The notes beneath the pieces were generated by a model. It worked only from the letters and a program-made list of their open reading frames with translations, was not told the origin of the DNA and ran no database searches. Positions 6,933-14,810 of a DNA stretch of 18,957 nt are shown piece by piece. This DNA is from an uncultured Oscillospiraceae bacterium (lineage in GTDB: Bacteria > Bacillota > Clostridia > Oscillospirales > Oscillospiraceae). The first letter of the stretch is position 1, and the number at the start of each line of letters is the position of its first letter. The DNA lies in the NCBI GenBank assembly GCA_934597345.1, contig CAKTRJ010000036.1, positions 1 to 18,957 on the forward strand, in the 5' to 3' direction. The translations under genes and the position numbers were made by a program.

Positions 6933-8870
6933 ATGTCTGAATATGAAAACGTCACCCATGTGGAAACGGAATACGACGCCTCGGAAATTCAAGTTCTGGA
7001 GGGTCTTGAGGCCGTGCGCAAGCGGCCCGGCATGTATATCGGTTCCACCAGCGCCAGCGGCCTGCACCATCTGGTGTATGAGATCGTGGACAACGCCATC
7101 GACGAGGCGCTGGCCGGCTACTGCACCGACATCACCGTGACCGTCAACCCCGGCAATACCATCACCGTCACCGATAACGGCCGCGGCATCCCCGTGGATA
7201 TCCAGAAGCAGACGGGCCGTCCCGCGCTGGAGGTGGTGTTCACCGTGCTGCACGCCGGCGGCAAGTTCGGCGGCGGCGGCTATAAAGTATCCGGCGGCTT
7301 GCACGGCGTGGGCGCGTCGGTGGTCAACGCCCTTTCCGAATGGCTGGAGGTGCAGGTCCATAAGGACGGCCACGTCTACGAGATGAAGTTCTCCCGGGGC
7401 CATATCACCTCCGAGATGCGGATGATCGGGGATACCGACCATACCGGCACCACCGTCACCTTCAAGCCCGACGGCGAGATGTTCGACACGCTGGAGTACG
7501 ACTATGAGACGCTGCACACCCGCATGCGGGAGCAGGCGTTCCTGAACGCGGGCCTGCGCATCACCATCACCGACGCACGGCCCGGCCGGGAGCAGACGGA
7601 GACCATGCGGTACGAGGGCGGCATCCGTGAGTTCGTCACCTATATCAACCGCAACAAGACCCCCCTCCATGAGGAGGTCATCTACCTCTCCGGCGCCAAG
7701 GACGACGCCACTGCCGAGATCGCCATGCAGTATAACGACGGCTATAACGAGACACTGGTGTCCTTCGCCAACGACATCCACACGCCGGAGGGCGGCATGC
7801 ATGAGACCGGCTTTAAGGCGGCGCTGACCCGCGTGCTGAACGCCTACGGCCTGAAATACGGCATGATCAAGGACGGCGACAAGGTCTCCGGCGAGGACGT
7901 CCGCGAGGGCATCACCGCCGTCATCTCCGTCAAGCTGACCGAGGCCCAGTTCGAGGGTCAGACCAAGGCCAAGCTGGGCAACGCCTATATCCGCACGCTG
8001 GTGGATAACATCGTGTCCGATCAGCTCTCGGCCTATCTGGAGGAACACCCGGTGGTGGCCCGCACCATTCTGGACAAGGCCATGACCGCCAACCGCGCCC
8101 GTGAGGCGGCCCGCAAGGCCCGGGAGTCCATCCGCCGCAAGACGGTGCTGGGCGGCGCGGCCATGCCGGACAAGCTCCGGGACTGCAACGAGAATAACCC
8201 CGAGCTGACGGAGCTGTATATCGTGGAGGGCGACTCCGCAGGCGGCTCCGCCACCCAGGGCCGGGACTCCCGCTTCCAGGCCATCCTTCCCCTGTGGGGC
8301 AAGATGCTGAATGTGGAAAAGGCCCGTGTGGACAAGGTCTACGGCAACGATAAGCTTCAGCCGGTGATCATCGCCCTTGGCGCGGGCATCGGCGAGGAGT
8401 TCGACGCCAACAAGCTGCGCTATCACAAGATCATCATCATGGCCGATGCCGATGTGGACGGCGCTCATATCCGTACCCTGCTGCTGACGTTCTTCTTCCG
8501 CTATATGCGGCCCCTCATCGAGCAGGGGTATGTGTACTCCGCCGTGCCGCCGCTGTTCAAGCTGAGCCGCGGCAAGACCACCCGCCTTGCCTTCAGCGAG
8601 GAGGAGCGGGACGCCATCTCCGCCGAGATGCGGGGCGGCAACCCCGGCGTGAAGATCGACATCAGCCGCTTCAAGGGTCTGGGCGAAATGAACCCTCACG
8701 AGCTGTGGGAGACCACCATGGACCCGGAGAAGCGCACCCTGCGCCGCATCACGCTGGACGACGCGGTGAAGGCCGACGCCACGTTCACCGTCCTCATGGG
8801 CGAGAAGGTGGAGCCGCGCAAGGAGTTCATCGAGCGCCGCGCCAAATACGCCGTGAATCTGGATTACTAA
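6933..8870 (+). CDS. gyrB: DNA gyrase subunit B
   Basis: This 645-residue ATPase subunit of gyrase introduces negative supercoils together with GyrA. The GHKL ATPase has E50 and N54 in [20 protein letters not shown] at 81-89 and [15 protein letters not shown]. The TOPRIM metal site is EGDSAGG (E432, D434) with D505, D507 and D509 in [10 protein letters not shown]. The start at 6933 follows AGAGGAGAA; an in-frame ATG at 6876 is rejected because it has no ribosome site and lies in repeat sequence. The position aligned to E. coli Lys447 is Trp455 ([13 protein letters not shown]), a non-basic residue in the quinolone-associated region. gyrA follows after 16 bases, in one operon. Confidence 0.98.
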   Translation: MSEYENVTHVETEYDASEIQVLEGLEAVRKRPGMYIGSTSASGLHHLVYEIVDNAIDEALAGYCTDITVTVNPGNTITVTDNGRGIPVDIQKQTGRPALEVVFTVLHAGGKFGGGGYKVSGGLHGVGASVVNALSEWLEVQVHKDGHVYEMKFSRGHITSEMRMIGDTDHTGTTVTFKPDGEMFDTLEYDYETLHTRMREQAFLNAGLRITITDARPGREQTETMRYEGGIREFVTYINRNKTPLHEEVIYLSGAKDDATAEIAMQYNDGYNETLVSFANDIHTPEGGMHETGFKAALTRVLNAYGLKYGMIKDGDKVSGEDVREGITAVISVKLTEAQFEGQTKAKLGNAYIRTLVDNIVSDQLSAYLEEHPVVARTILDKAMTANRAREAARKARESIRRKTVLGGAAMPDKLRDCNENNPELTELYIVEGDSAGGSATQGRDSRFQAILPLWGKMLNVEKARVDKVYGNDKLQPVIIALGAGIGEEFDANKLRYHKIIIMADADVDGAHIRTLLLTFFFRYMRPLIEQGYVYSAVPPLFKLSRGKTTRLAFSEEERDAISAEMRGGNPGVKIDISRFKGLGEMNPHELWETTMDPEKRTLRRITLDDAVKADATFTVLMGEKVEPRKEFIERRAKYAVNLDY

Positions 8871-8886
8871 GGAGGGGTACAATACT

Positions 8887-11370
8887 ATGTCCAAAAAACC
8901 CCAATACGATCCCGAGGAGATCCGTTTTCCCGATCAGCGCATCGTGGAATCCCCGCTGGTACCGGAGATGGAGAACTCCTATATCGAGTACGCCATGTCC
9001 GTTATCGTGGGCCGCGCCCTGCCGGACGTGCGCGACGGCCTGAAGCCTGTGCACCGGCGTATCCTCTACGCCATGTACGAGGATAACCTGACCAGCGACA
9101 AGCCCTTCAAGAAGTCCGCCACCTGCGTGGGCGACGTGCTGGGCCGGTATCACCCCCATGGTGACGCCTCCGTCTATGACGCGCTGGTGCGTCTGGCCCA
9201 GGACTTCTCCATGCGCTATATGCTGGTGGACGGCCACGGCAACTTCGGCTCCGTGGATGGCGACCCCCCTGCCGCTTACCGATACACCGAGGCCCGCCTC
9301 AGCAAGATCTCCAACGAAATGCTGCGGGATATCGAGAAGGACACGGTGGACTGGGACCCTAACTTCGACGAGAGCCGCAAGGAGCCCCGCGTTCTCCCCT
9401 GCCGCTTCCCCAACCTGCTGGTGAACGGCTCCAGCGGCATCGCCGTTGGTATGGCCACCAATATCCCGCCCCACAACCTGCGGGAGGTGATCGGCGCGTG
9501 CATCTGCGTGCTGGATAACCCGGAGGCCACCCTCTCCGACCTGATGGAGCACATCAAGGGCCCCGACTTCCCCACGAAGGGCATCATCATGGGCCGCAGC
9601 GGCATCCGTGCCGCCTACGCCACCGGCCGCGGCCGCCTGATGGTTCGCGCCCGCCATGAGTTTGAGGAGTTCGGCAATGGCCGCACCCGCATCATCTTCA
9701 CGGAGCTGCCCTATCAGGTGAACAAGCGCATGCTGATCAAGTCCATCGCTGATCAGGTGGAGGACAAGCGCATCGAGGGTATCTCCGATATCCGGGACGA
9801 GTCCGACCGCAACGGCATGCGCATGGTCATCGAGCTGAAGCGCGATGCCAATCCCCAGGTGGTGCTGAACCGCCTGTTTGCCCAGACCCAATTGCAGACC
9901 ACCTTCGCCATCAACATGCTGGCCCTTGTGGAAAACCAGCGCCAGCCGAAGATTTTGTCCCTGCGGCATATCATCGACGAGTATCTCAAGTTCCAGGAAG
10001 AGATCATCGTCCGCCGCACCCGCTTCGACCTGAAGAAGGCCCAGGAGCGGGCCCATCTGCTGGAGGGTCTGCTGATCGCCCAGGACAACATCGACGAGGT
10101 CATCAAGATCATCCGCACCAGCTACGACAACGCCAAGGAAAACCTGATGGCCCGCTTCGGTCTGGATGATGTGCAGGCCCAGGCCATTCTGGATATGCGC
10201 CTGAAGGCCCTGCAGGGCCTCGACCGGGAGAAGCTGCAGAACGAATATAAGGAGTTGGAGGAGCGTATCGCCTACTTCCTGCGCATCCTCAACGACGAGT
10301 CTCTGGTGAAGTCCATCCTGAAGGAGGAGCTGACCGCCATTGCCGACAAGTACGGCGACGAGCGCAAGACCGAGATCCAGGACGTGGAGGACGAGATCGA
10401 CATCGAGGATCTCATCGAGGAGGAGCAGTGCGTTTATACCCTGACCAACAACGGCTACATCAAGCGCACGCCGGTCAGCGAGTACGCGGCCCAGTCCAAG
10501 GGCGGCATGGGCAAGAAGGGCATCACCACCCGTGACGAGGATTACGTCTGCGACGTGTTTACCGCCTCCACTCATGATTTTATCATGTTCTTTACCGATA
10601 CCGGAAAGGTCTACCGCAAGAAGGGCTATCAGATCCCTGAATCCGGCAAGGCCGCCAAGGGCACCGCGCTGGTGAACATCCTCCAGATCGAGACCGACGA
10701 GCGGGTGCAGGCCATGATCCACTACCGGCCCAGCGAGGAGACCGACGACAGCCACCTGCAATTGACCATGGTGACCGAGAACGGCACCGTCAAGCGTGTG
10801 GCGGTGTCCGCCTTCCGCAACCTGCGGCAGAACGGCATCCGCGCCCTCCGTCTGGACGAGGGCGACCGTCTGGTGTCCGTGCTGGAGACCGACGGCCAGA
10901 GCCGCGTGCTGATCGCCACCTATGACGGCATGGCCGTGTGCTTCGACGAGAACGACGTCCGCTCCATGGGCCGTGACGCCGTGGGCGTCCGGGGCATTCG
11001 CCTCCGCGAGGGCGACCGTGTCATCGGCGCGGCCCGCGCCGTGGACGGCTGCCAGGTGCTGTCCATCACCGAGCGTGGCTTCGGCAAGCAGACGCCGGTG
11101 GAGGAGTACCGCGTCACCAACCGCGGCGGCATCGGCATCAAGAACTATATGGTCATCGACAAGACCGGCGGCGTGGTGGGCATGAAGGTGGTGGACGGCA
11201 GCGAGGATATCCTGCTGATCACCCAGAGCGGCATCATGCTGCGCACGGCGGTGGAAAACATCCGCAGCGCCGGCCGCGCCACCCAGGGCGTCATCGTCAT
11301 GCGCTTCAAGGAGGAGGGCGACCGCGTGATCGCCATGGCCCTGACCGACAAGGACGAGGAAGAAGCATAA
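8887..11370 (+). CDS. gyrA: DNA gyrase subunit A
   Basis: This 827-residue subunit cuts and rejoins DNA and wraps it through its C-terminal beta-pinwheel. The catalytic tyrosine is Y133 in [12 protein letters not shown]. The quinolone region reads [14 protein letters not shown], so Ala94 occupies the site of E. coli Ser83, while Asp98 keeps the acidic residue of Asp87. The GyrA box needed for wrapping is present but degenerate (QSKGGMG, 536-542; family consensus about QRRGGKG). The acidic tail is short (DKDEEEA). The ATG at 8887 follows AAGGAGGGG. It is a full-length gene in an operon with gyrB. Topoisomerase IV ParC is unlikely given the origin-linked gyrB-gyrA order. Confidence 0.97.
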   Translation: MSKKPQYDPEEIRFPDQRIVESPLVPEMENSYIEYAMSVIVGRALPDVRDGLKPVHRRILYAMYEDNLTSDKPFKKSATCVGDVLGRYHPHGDASVYDALVRLAQDFSMRYMLVDGHGNFGSVDGDPPAAYRYTEARLSKISNEMLRDIEKDTVDWDPNFDESRKEPRVLPCRFPNLLVNGSSGIAVGMATNIPPHNLREVIGACICVLDNPEATLSDLMEHIKGPDFPTKGIIMGRSGIRAAYATGRGRLMVRARHEFEEFGNGRTRIIFTELPYQVNKRMLIKSIADQVEDKRIEGISDIRDESDRNGMRMVIELKRDANPQVVLNRLFAQTQLQTTFAINMLALVENQRQPKILSLRHIIDEYLKFQEEIIVRRTRFDLKKAQERAHLLEGLLIAQDNIDEVIKIIRTSYDNAKENLMARFGLDDVQAQAILDMRLKALQGLDREKLQNEYKELEERIAYFLRILNDESLVKSILKEELTAIADKYGDERKTEIQDVEDEIDIEDLIEEEQCVYTLTNNGYIKRTPVSEYAAQSKGGMGKKGITTRDEDYVCDVFTASTHDFIMFFTDTGKVYRKKGYQIPESGKAAKGTALVNILQIETDERVQAMIHYRPSEETDDSHLQLTMVTENGTVKRVAVSAFRNLRQNGIRALRLDEGDRLVSVLETDGQSRVLIATYDGMAVCFDENDVRSMGRDAVGVRGIRLREGDRVIGAARAVDGCQVLSITERGFGKQTPVEEYRVTNRGGIGIKNYMVIDKTGGVVGMKVVDGSEDILLITQSGIMLRTAVENIRSAGRATQGVIVMRFKEEGDRVIAMALTDKDEEEA

Positions 11371-11382
11371 GCTTACGATAAG

Positions 11383-11417
11383 AATTTGTAGGGGCGGACG
11401 ACTCTGTTCGCCCCTTC
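11383..11417 (+). repeat. Single GTAGGG-family hairpin after gyrA
   Basis: AATTTGTAGGGGCG begins the element, and GGGGCG (11391-11396) pairs with CGCCCC (11409-11414), extended by an inner AC/GT pair. It lies 12 bases after the gyrA stop and has TTCTG rather than a T-run downstream, so it is a repeat that might weakly serve as a transcript end. Confidence 0.6.
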
Positions 11418-11459
11418 TGCCTCAGAAATACTGGTTTCACCACAAAAAAGGAGACCCCT

Positions 11460-12137
11460 ATGGACACCCTCTCCCTTTCCATCATCGCCCGTATCCATAC
11501 CCCCTTCGCTGAGAAATTCGGTGTCCCGCGGCAGAGCGGCCTTGCCCCCACGGCGGGACGGATCGTCTTTGCGCCGGAGTACCGCAATCCCGATGCCCTG
11601 CGGGGTCTGGAGGGCTTTTCCCACCTGTGGCTGGTGTGGGTGTTCGATCAGGCCATCCGGAAGGACTGGTCGCCCACCGTGCGGCCGCCCCGCCTGGGCG
11701 GCAACCAGCGCATGGGCGTGTTCGCCACACGCTCCCCCTTCCGGCCCAATCCCATCGGCCTGAGCTGCGTGGAGCTGTCCGGCGTGGAGCCCAACACCCC
11801 CGACGGCCCGGTGATCCACGTCCGGGGCGCCGATCTGGTGGACGGCACGCCGATTCTGGACATCAAGCCCTATCTGCCCTACTGCGACGCACGGCCTGAC
11901 GCCAAGGGCGGCTTCACCGATGCTCTCAACAGTGCGCCACTGGCGGTGGACTGCCCGCCCGCCCTGCTGGAACGGCTTCCGGAGGCGGACCGCCCCGGCC
12001 TGCTGGCGGTGCTGGCCAACGATCCCCGGCCCCGGTATCAGGACGATCCCCAGCGCCTGTACGGCCTGACCTACGCGGGATGCAACGTCACCTTCCGCGT
12101 GGAGGGTGAGACGGTGATTGTTGTTGGGGTGGAGTAA
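11460..12137 (+). CDS. trmO: tRNA (N6-threonylcarbamoyladenosine37-N6) methyltransferase TrmO
   Basis: This 225-residue protein of the TrmO (TsaA/YaeB) family uses S-adenosylmethionine to methylate t6A37 in threonine tRNAs. Recognisable motifs are TRSPFRPNPIGLS (FRPNPIGLS at 94-102), DGTPILDIKPYLPYCDA and the C-terminal DPRPRYQ (188-194) with YGLTYAG. Both the N-terminal SAM-binding beta-barrel and the C-terminal domain are present, so the gene looks complete. The ATG at 11460 follows an AAGGAGA ribosome site. It is likely transcribed with or after gyrA, separated by one hairpin repeat. Hairpins at 12151-12164 and 12176-12191 follow the stop. Confidence 0.93.
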   Translation: MDTLSLSIIARIHTPFAEKFGVPRQSGLAPTAGRIVFAPEYRNPDALRGLEGFSHLWLVWVFDQAIRKDWSPTVRPPRLGGNQRMGVFATRSPFRPNPIGLSCVELSGVEPNTPDGPVIHVRGADLVDGTPILDIKPYLPYCDARPDAKGGFTDALNSAPLAVDCPPALLERLPEADRPGLLAVLANDPRPRYQDDPQRLYGLTYAGCNVTFRVEGETVIVVGVE

Positions 12138-12150
12138 AATGGCGGGTTTT

Positions 12151-12217
12151 GTCCCTCCGGGGACGGAACATCCCCTCGCGCCGGAGCGCGAAACTCCCCT
12201 TTACACAAGGGAGCCTT
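12151..12217. repeat. Three small palindromes after trmO, including an orphan hairpin A
   Basis: GTCCC (12151-12155) pairs with GGGAC (12160-12164). TCGCGC (12176-12181) pairs with GCGCGA (12186-12191), followed by AAC; this is the hairpin A module of the repeat at 3110-3543, in minus orientation and without modules B and C. CTCCCCTT...AAGGGAG (to 12217) matches the repeat fragment at window position 1. These look like decayed or partial repeats. Confidence 0.55.
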
Positions 12218-12228
12218 GAAAAATCACC

Positions 12229-12292
12229 ACAAGGAGACTTTATGAAAACAGTAACCATTTACACCGACGGCAAAGCGGCGCGGCCGCTTTGA
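12229..12292 (+). pseudogene. Truncated duplicate of the rnhA 5' end
   Basis: Bases 12229-12271 match 12391-12433, the ribosome site and first 10 codons of rnhA, at 39 of 43 positions. Translation from 12242 gives MKTVTIYTDG, then diverges to KAARPL and a stop at 12290-12292. The divergent part is a hairpin, AAAGCGGC (12272-12279) pairing with GCCGCTTT (12283-12290), followed by GATTTT. The copy keeps a working ribosome site and could yield a 16-residue peptide, but more likely it is the relic of a duplication broken by a repeat. The hairpin with its T-rich tail could stop transcription ahead of rnhA. Confidence 0.7.
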
Positions 12293-12297
12293 TTTTA

Positions 12298-12343
12298 TGT
12301 CCTCCTCGCTCGCCGCTTACGCGGCAACCGCGAGGAGATGACA
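12298..12343. repeat. Short TGTC...TGACA palindrome between the two rnhA 5' copies
   Basis: CTCCTCGC (12302-12309) pairs with GCGAGGAG (12330-12337), with an inner CCGC/GCGG stem. The outer ends TGTC (12298-12301) and TGACA (12339-12343) resemble the ends of the element at 5075-5179, so this may be a shortened relative. Confidence 0.5.
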
Positions 12344-12403
12344 CGCAAGCGCCGTCGTATGGAGCTGTGCGGCGAAAGACCTTTCCGGAAACAAGGAGAC
12401 TTT

Positions 12404-12841
12404 ATGAAGATTGTAACCATCTACACCGACGGCGCTTGCAGCGGCAATCCCGGCCCGGGCGGCTGGGGCGCGATTCTGGAATGGCAGGGCCACGAAAAGG
12501 AGCTGTCCGGCGGCGAGGCCCAGACCACCAACAACCGCATGGAGCTGACCGCCGTGCTGACGGCGCTGCGCCTGCTGAAGGAGCCGTGTACCGTGGAGCT
12601 TTACAGCGACTCCAAATATGTGGTGGACGCCATCGACAAGGGCTGGCTGTACGGCTGGCAGAAAAAGGGCTGGATCAAGGCCGACAAAAAGCCGGTGCTG
12701 AACGTGGATCTGTGGCAGCAGCTGCTGCCGGAGCTTGCCCGTCACGATGTGCACCTCCACTGGGTCAAGGGCCATGCCGAGAACGAGAAGAACAACCGCT
12801 GCGACCAGCTGGCGGTGGCCGAGAGCAAAAAGTTCCGATAA
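12404..12841 (+). CDS. rnhA: Ribonuclease HI
   Basis: This 145-residue endonuclease cleaves the RNA strand of RNA:DNA hybrids, removing primers and R-loops in the cytoplasm. The four metal-binding acids are D9 ([13 protein letters not shown]), E47 (NNRMELTA), D69 ([11 protein letters not shown]) and D134 (NNRCDQLA), with H124 in [12 protein letters not shown]. The basic handle around [14 protein letters not shown] is present, so this is the E. coli-like form. The ATG at 12404 follows AAGGAG; the frame is open upstream to 12338 but that part has no ribosome site and derives from repeat sequence. A broken copy of its first codons lies 162 bases upstream. No intrinsic terminator follows closely. 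Confidence 0.97.
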   Translation: MKIVTIYTDGACSGNPGPGGWGAILEWQGHEKELSGGEAQTTNNRMELTAVLTALRLLKEPCTVELYSDSKYVVDAIDKGWLYGWQKKGWIKADKKPVLNVDLWQQLLPELARHDVHLHWVKGHAENEKNNRCDQLAVAESKKFR

Positions 12842-12872
12842 CACCGAATCCTTCGACAAAAATCGCCGGTTT

Positions 12873-12950
12873 GTTCACAAATCGTTTCCAATGTTCATAG
12901 AAAGTTCATAGCCAATTCAAGATTCCGAAAAAAATATAGGGTAGTATAGA
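12873..12950 (+). promoter_or_regulatory. Candidate Pho-box-type activator array with -10
   Basis: TTCACA (12874), TTTCCA (12885), TTCATA (12894), TTCATA (12905) and TTCAAG (12916) recur at spacings of 11, 9, 11 and 11 bases, one helical turn apart. Direct GTTCA-type repeats of this period are the hallmark of PhoB/PhoP operators. TAGTAT/TATAGA at 12942-12950 can serve as the -10, with no clear -35, as expected for an activated promoter. No gene starts directly downstream; a strong terminator follows at 13010. The regulator identity is an inference. Confidence 0.4.
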
Positions 12951-12956
12951 CTCATC

Positions 12957-13052
12957 CAAAAGGAAGCCAATCCTTATGTGATTTTTCTCTCTCTCCTAAC
13001 AAAACACACAACAGAAAGCGCCAGCCTGACCGGGCTGGCGCTTTCTGTTTGC
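12957..13052 (+). ncRNA. Candidate small RNA
   Basis: The stretch between the predicted transcript start (about 12957) and the 17-bp terminator stem has no open reading frame: the only ATG is followed at once by TGA. It contains a short AAGGA/TCCTT hairpin (12960-12975), then a pyrimidine-rich single-stranded run CTCTCTCTCCT (about 12986-12997) that could pair with AGGAG-type ribosome sites. The bracket of promoter and terminator around noncoding DNA of about 95 bases is what a trans-acting small RNA gene looks like. There is no family match I can recall; expression is unproven. Confidence 0.3.
13010..13052. terminator. Strong intrinsic terminator
   Basis: AACAGAAAGCGCCAGCC (13010-13026) pairs perfectly over 17 bp with 13033-13049, with a TGACCG loop. 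T-rich sequence lies on the plus-strand exit side. It would end the rnhA transcript or the candidate small RNA. Confidence 0.85.
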
Positions 13053-13126
13053 CCATACCGGTCTCCGGCACGGTATTCCCCAACGCACCGAAGGTATCAC
13101 TCATTCCATACATTTAGCACTATTGC

Positions 13127-13188
13127 ACAAAAATATTTTTAAATTTTTGTAAGTTTTTATTGCATTTCTCCCGCTGACCTGCTAAGAT
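13127..13188 (+). promoter_or_regulatory. Promoter with AT-rich UP-like/operator palindrome
   Basis: TTGCAT (13160-13165) and TAAGAT (13183-13188) are 17 bases apart, predicted start near 13195. Immediately upstream is an A/T tract containing the inverted repeat ACAAAAAT (13127-13134) and ATTTTTGT (13143-13150). This may be an UP element raising expression or an operator. The leader includes a GGGC...GCCC stem near 13206-13218. Confidence 0.55.
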
Positions 13189-13253
13189 GGGACTATAAGA
13201 GGAGAGGGCGGCGCGCCCTTGACAACCAAAGGAAAAGCAGGAGGTCTTGTGTT

Positions 13254-13733
13254 ATGAGCTATCCCACCACCGGCCATGAGGTCTATGTGAGCCTGAATCT
13301 GTCCAACACCATGCTGACCGGCATCGGCAAGGGCACCATCACCCGCGAGGAGGTGTCCGTGGACTATCTGAAGGATCTGTTCTCCCGTCACGGCGTTATC
13401 GTCTCTGCCAAGCCGGAGCAGGCGCGTCTGCTGAATCTGGTCAACGAGCAGTACGATCTGGGTCTTGAGATCCCCGAAAAGCTGAAGCTGTTCCAGCTGA
13501 GCGAGCAGCACCGCCGTCTGGTGGTCATCAACGTCAGCGGCCTGCGCCGCAGCGGCGGCTCCCTGCTGTCCTCCTATACTGAGGAGGAGTTTGCCGAGGC
13601 CACCTTCTCCTTCGTGAAGTACTATGTCCAGAGCGAGCATTACGACGAGCTGAAGGCCCGCGTCCAGAAGCTGGAGTTCGAGCTGGAGCAGGAGCTGGCC
13701 TGGCGCAACCGTACCGACGAGGAGCAGGTGTAA
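13254..13733 (+). CDS. Conserved-looking hypothetical protein, 159 residues
   Basis: I do not recognise this protein. It is soluble, with no signal peptide or membrane segment. Residues 1-60 look mixed alpha/beta (HEVYVSLNLSNTMLTGIGKG, then a helix SVDYLKDLFSRHG). Residues 88-96 form a hydrophobic strand (RLVVINVSG), followed by a Ser/Gly-rich turn. The end (about 127-155) is a charged helix, YDELKARVQKLEFELEQELAW, likely a short coiled coil suggesting self-association. AGGAGG (13239-13244) precedes the ATG at 13254 by 9 bases. It has its own strong-looking promoter and a terminator at 13757, so it is a single-gene unit. Codon use matches its neighbours, so recent transfer is not suggested. 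Confidence 0.85.
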   Translation: MSYPTTGHEVYVSLNLSNTMLTGIGKGTITREEVSVDYLKDLFSRHGVIVSAKPEQARLLNLVNEQYDLGLEIPEKLKLFQLSEQHRRLVVINVSGLRRSGGSLLSSYTEEEFAEATFSFVKYYVQSEHYDELKARVQKLEFELEQELAWRNRTDEEQV

Positions 13734-13756
13734 TATTGGCTGGCGAAAAATCTGTG

Positions 13757-13784
13757 GGGGACGGCGCAAGCCGTCCCCTTTGTT
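13757..13784 (+). terminator. Intrinsic terminator after the hypothetical gene
   Basis: GGGGACGGC (13757-13765) pairs perfectly with GCCGTCCCC (13770-13778) around a GCAA tetraloop, followed by TTTGTT. It lies about 24 bases after the stop codon. Confidence 0.9.
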
Positions 13785-13830
13785 GCTTTGCTGCCGCGCC
13801 CAAATGCAAAGAGAGCCGCTATACGTCTAT

Positions 13831-14018
13831 CTTTCGGGCCGTCGAGGACGCCGGCCCCTACAACCGCCTACCGGCAGAACTTTCGTAGGGGGCGGCGTCC
13901 CCGACGCCCCGCACGGTGAACGAAAAGAGCTTCGTGCGGCGGGGTGAGGGCACCCCGCCCTACGGCCGACCACCGATAGAATTTCGTAGGGCGCGATGCC
14001 CACATCGCGCCGCCGTAC
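13831..14018. repeat. Cluster of four GTAGGG-family hairpins
   Basis: Four palindromes follow each other: GGGCC...GGCCCC with CCCTACA (13836-13861); TTTCGTAGGGGGC with GGCGTC/GACGCC (13881-13916); GGCGGGGTG (13938-13946) with CACCCCGCC (13951-13959); GGCGCGATG (13990-13998) with CATCGCGCC (14003-14011). The last two plus their CGATAGAA linker repeat the unit at 1583-1669 nearly base for base. No coding potential is evident. The stretch 14019-14072 holds nothing I can identify. Confidence 0.85.
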
Positions 14019-14072
14019 AACGCATCATATCCTACCGTTGCATTGCATAAGCGGCAGCGGCGCAAGAAGAAA

Positions 14073-14242
14073 ATCAATTCGTCACACACAGCGATAACAG
14101 CCGTGTTCTGTGAACGCGCGGTATAAGGTCACAATCCAGCCAAAAGAACAGCGTGGGCGGATTCTTAAACCGCAGGTTTAAGTGGCTTTTTTGGTTACTT
14201 TTGCCGCCAAGGGCAAAAGTAACTCGCGCCGAAGCGCGAAAC
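14073..14242 (-). repeat. Modular hairpin repeat, half-copy C
   Basis: Read on the minus strand it has hairpin A (TCGCGC/GCGCGA, 14224-14239), hairpin B (12 bp, GTTACTTTTGCC 14194-14205 / 14212-14223), hairpin C (CTTAAACC 14164-14171 / GGTTTAAG 14175-14182) and a distal block. The distal block reads ACCGCGCGTTCAC, 10 bases, TGTTATCG, 9 bases, ACGAATTGAT, at nearly the same distances as in the palindrome at 3110-3543. It has no 109-base interruption. The opposite half is absent. It lies just upstream of the ECF sigma promoter. Confidence 0.8.
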
Positions 14243-14269
14243 ATTCTATCTCAACACCAAAAAACTCTC

Positions 14270-14296
14270 TGCAACAATTCTCCCCCGTTCCGCGTA
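14270..14296 (+). promoter_or_regulatory. Candidate ECF-type promoter of the sigma gene
   Basis: TGCAAC (14270-14275) and CGTA (14293-14296) are 17 bases apart, the layout of extracytoplasmic-function promoters (AAC in -35, CGT in -10, 16-17 base spacer). The predicted start near 14303 leaves a short leader ahead of the ribosome site at 14306-14313. This suggests that the sigma factor transcribes its own gene. Confidence 0.45.
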
Positions 14297-14321
14297 TTCA
14301 CTATGAAAGGAGGTGGTCACT

Positions 14322-14810
14322 GTGGACCCTTTGCTGCGTACGGGCAAAGACCTTGAGGACATCTATCAGCGCCATGTGGACATGCTGTACCGCGTGGCCT
14401 ATTCCTTCATGAAGAATGGCGCGGACGCGGAGGACATGGTGCAGGAGACCTTCCTTCGGCTGATGCGCAGCGGCACGGTGTTTGAATCGGCCCAGCACGA
14501 AAAGGCGTGGCTGATCGTGACCGTGTCCAACCTGTGCAAAAGCGCGCTGCGCAGTCCGTGGCGGCGGCGGGAGGATCTTGACGCCCTCAGCGAGCAGCCC
14601 ACCACGGAGGACGCGGCCCCGGACGAGACGTTACAGGCGGTGCTGGCCCTGCCGGATGACTATAAACTACCGGTCTATCTCTATTACTACGAGGGCTATC
14701 CCACCGCCGACATCGCCCGGATGCTGAAGGTGGCTCCGGCCACTGTCCGAAGCCGCCTGAACCGCGCCAGAAAGAAACTGAAATTGACCTTGGGAGGTGA
14801 TCTCCAATGA
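14322..14810 (+). CDS. ECF-family RNA polymerase sigma factor
   Basis: This 162-residue sigma-70 family protein has only regions 2 and 4. Region 2 (about residues 10-75) holds EDIYQRHVDMLYRVAYSF and GADAEDMVQETFLRLM, the core-binding and -10 parts. Region 4 (about 103-155) holds PVYLYYYEGYPTADIARML and the recognition helix APATVRSRLNRARKKLK. The start is GTG at 14322 because GGAGG (14309-14313) is 8 bases upstream; the GTG at 14313 overlaps that site. The stop overlaps the start of the next gene (ATGA), the usual sigma/anti-sigma coupling. The signal controlling it is unknown. Confidence 0.93.
   Translation: MDPLLRTGKDLEDIYQRHVDMLYRVAYSFMKNGADAEDMVQETFLRLMRSGTVFESAQHEKAWLIVTVSNLCKSALRSPWRRREDLDALSEQPTTEDAAPDETLQAVLALPDDYKLPVYLYYYEGYPTADIARMLKVAPATVRSRLNRARKKLKLTLGGDLQ

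Noticed and set aside
6819..10761. Very long minus-strand open frames opposite gyrB and gyrA
   Set aside because: The translations are low-complexity (Gly, His, Val, Asp-rich) with no family motifs, the usual mirror of GC-rich codons on the sense strand.
11383..11417. Dedicated gyrA terminator
   Set aside because: No T-run follows the stem, and the sequence carries the borders of a repeat family found in five other gaps.
12242..12292. Sixteen-codon gene as a true regulatory leader peptide
   Set aside because: Its first ten codons are plainly copied from rnhA, so relic is the simpler reading; there is no run of regulatory codons. It is kept as a pseudogene with the leader idea noted as an alternative.
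13831..14018. CRISPR-like array
   Set aside because: Repeats are palindromes of different sequence with no constant direct repeat and no unique spacers of regular length; no cas gene is present.
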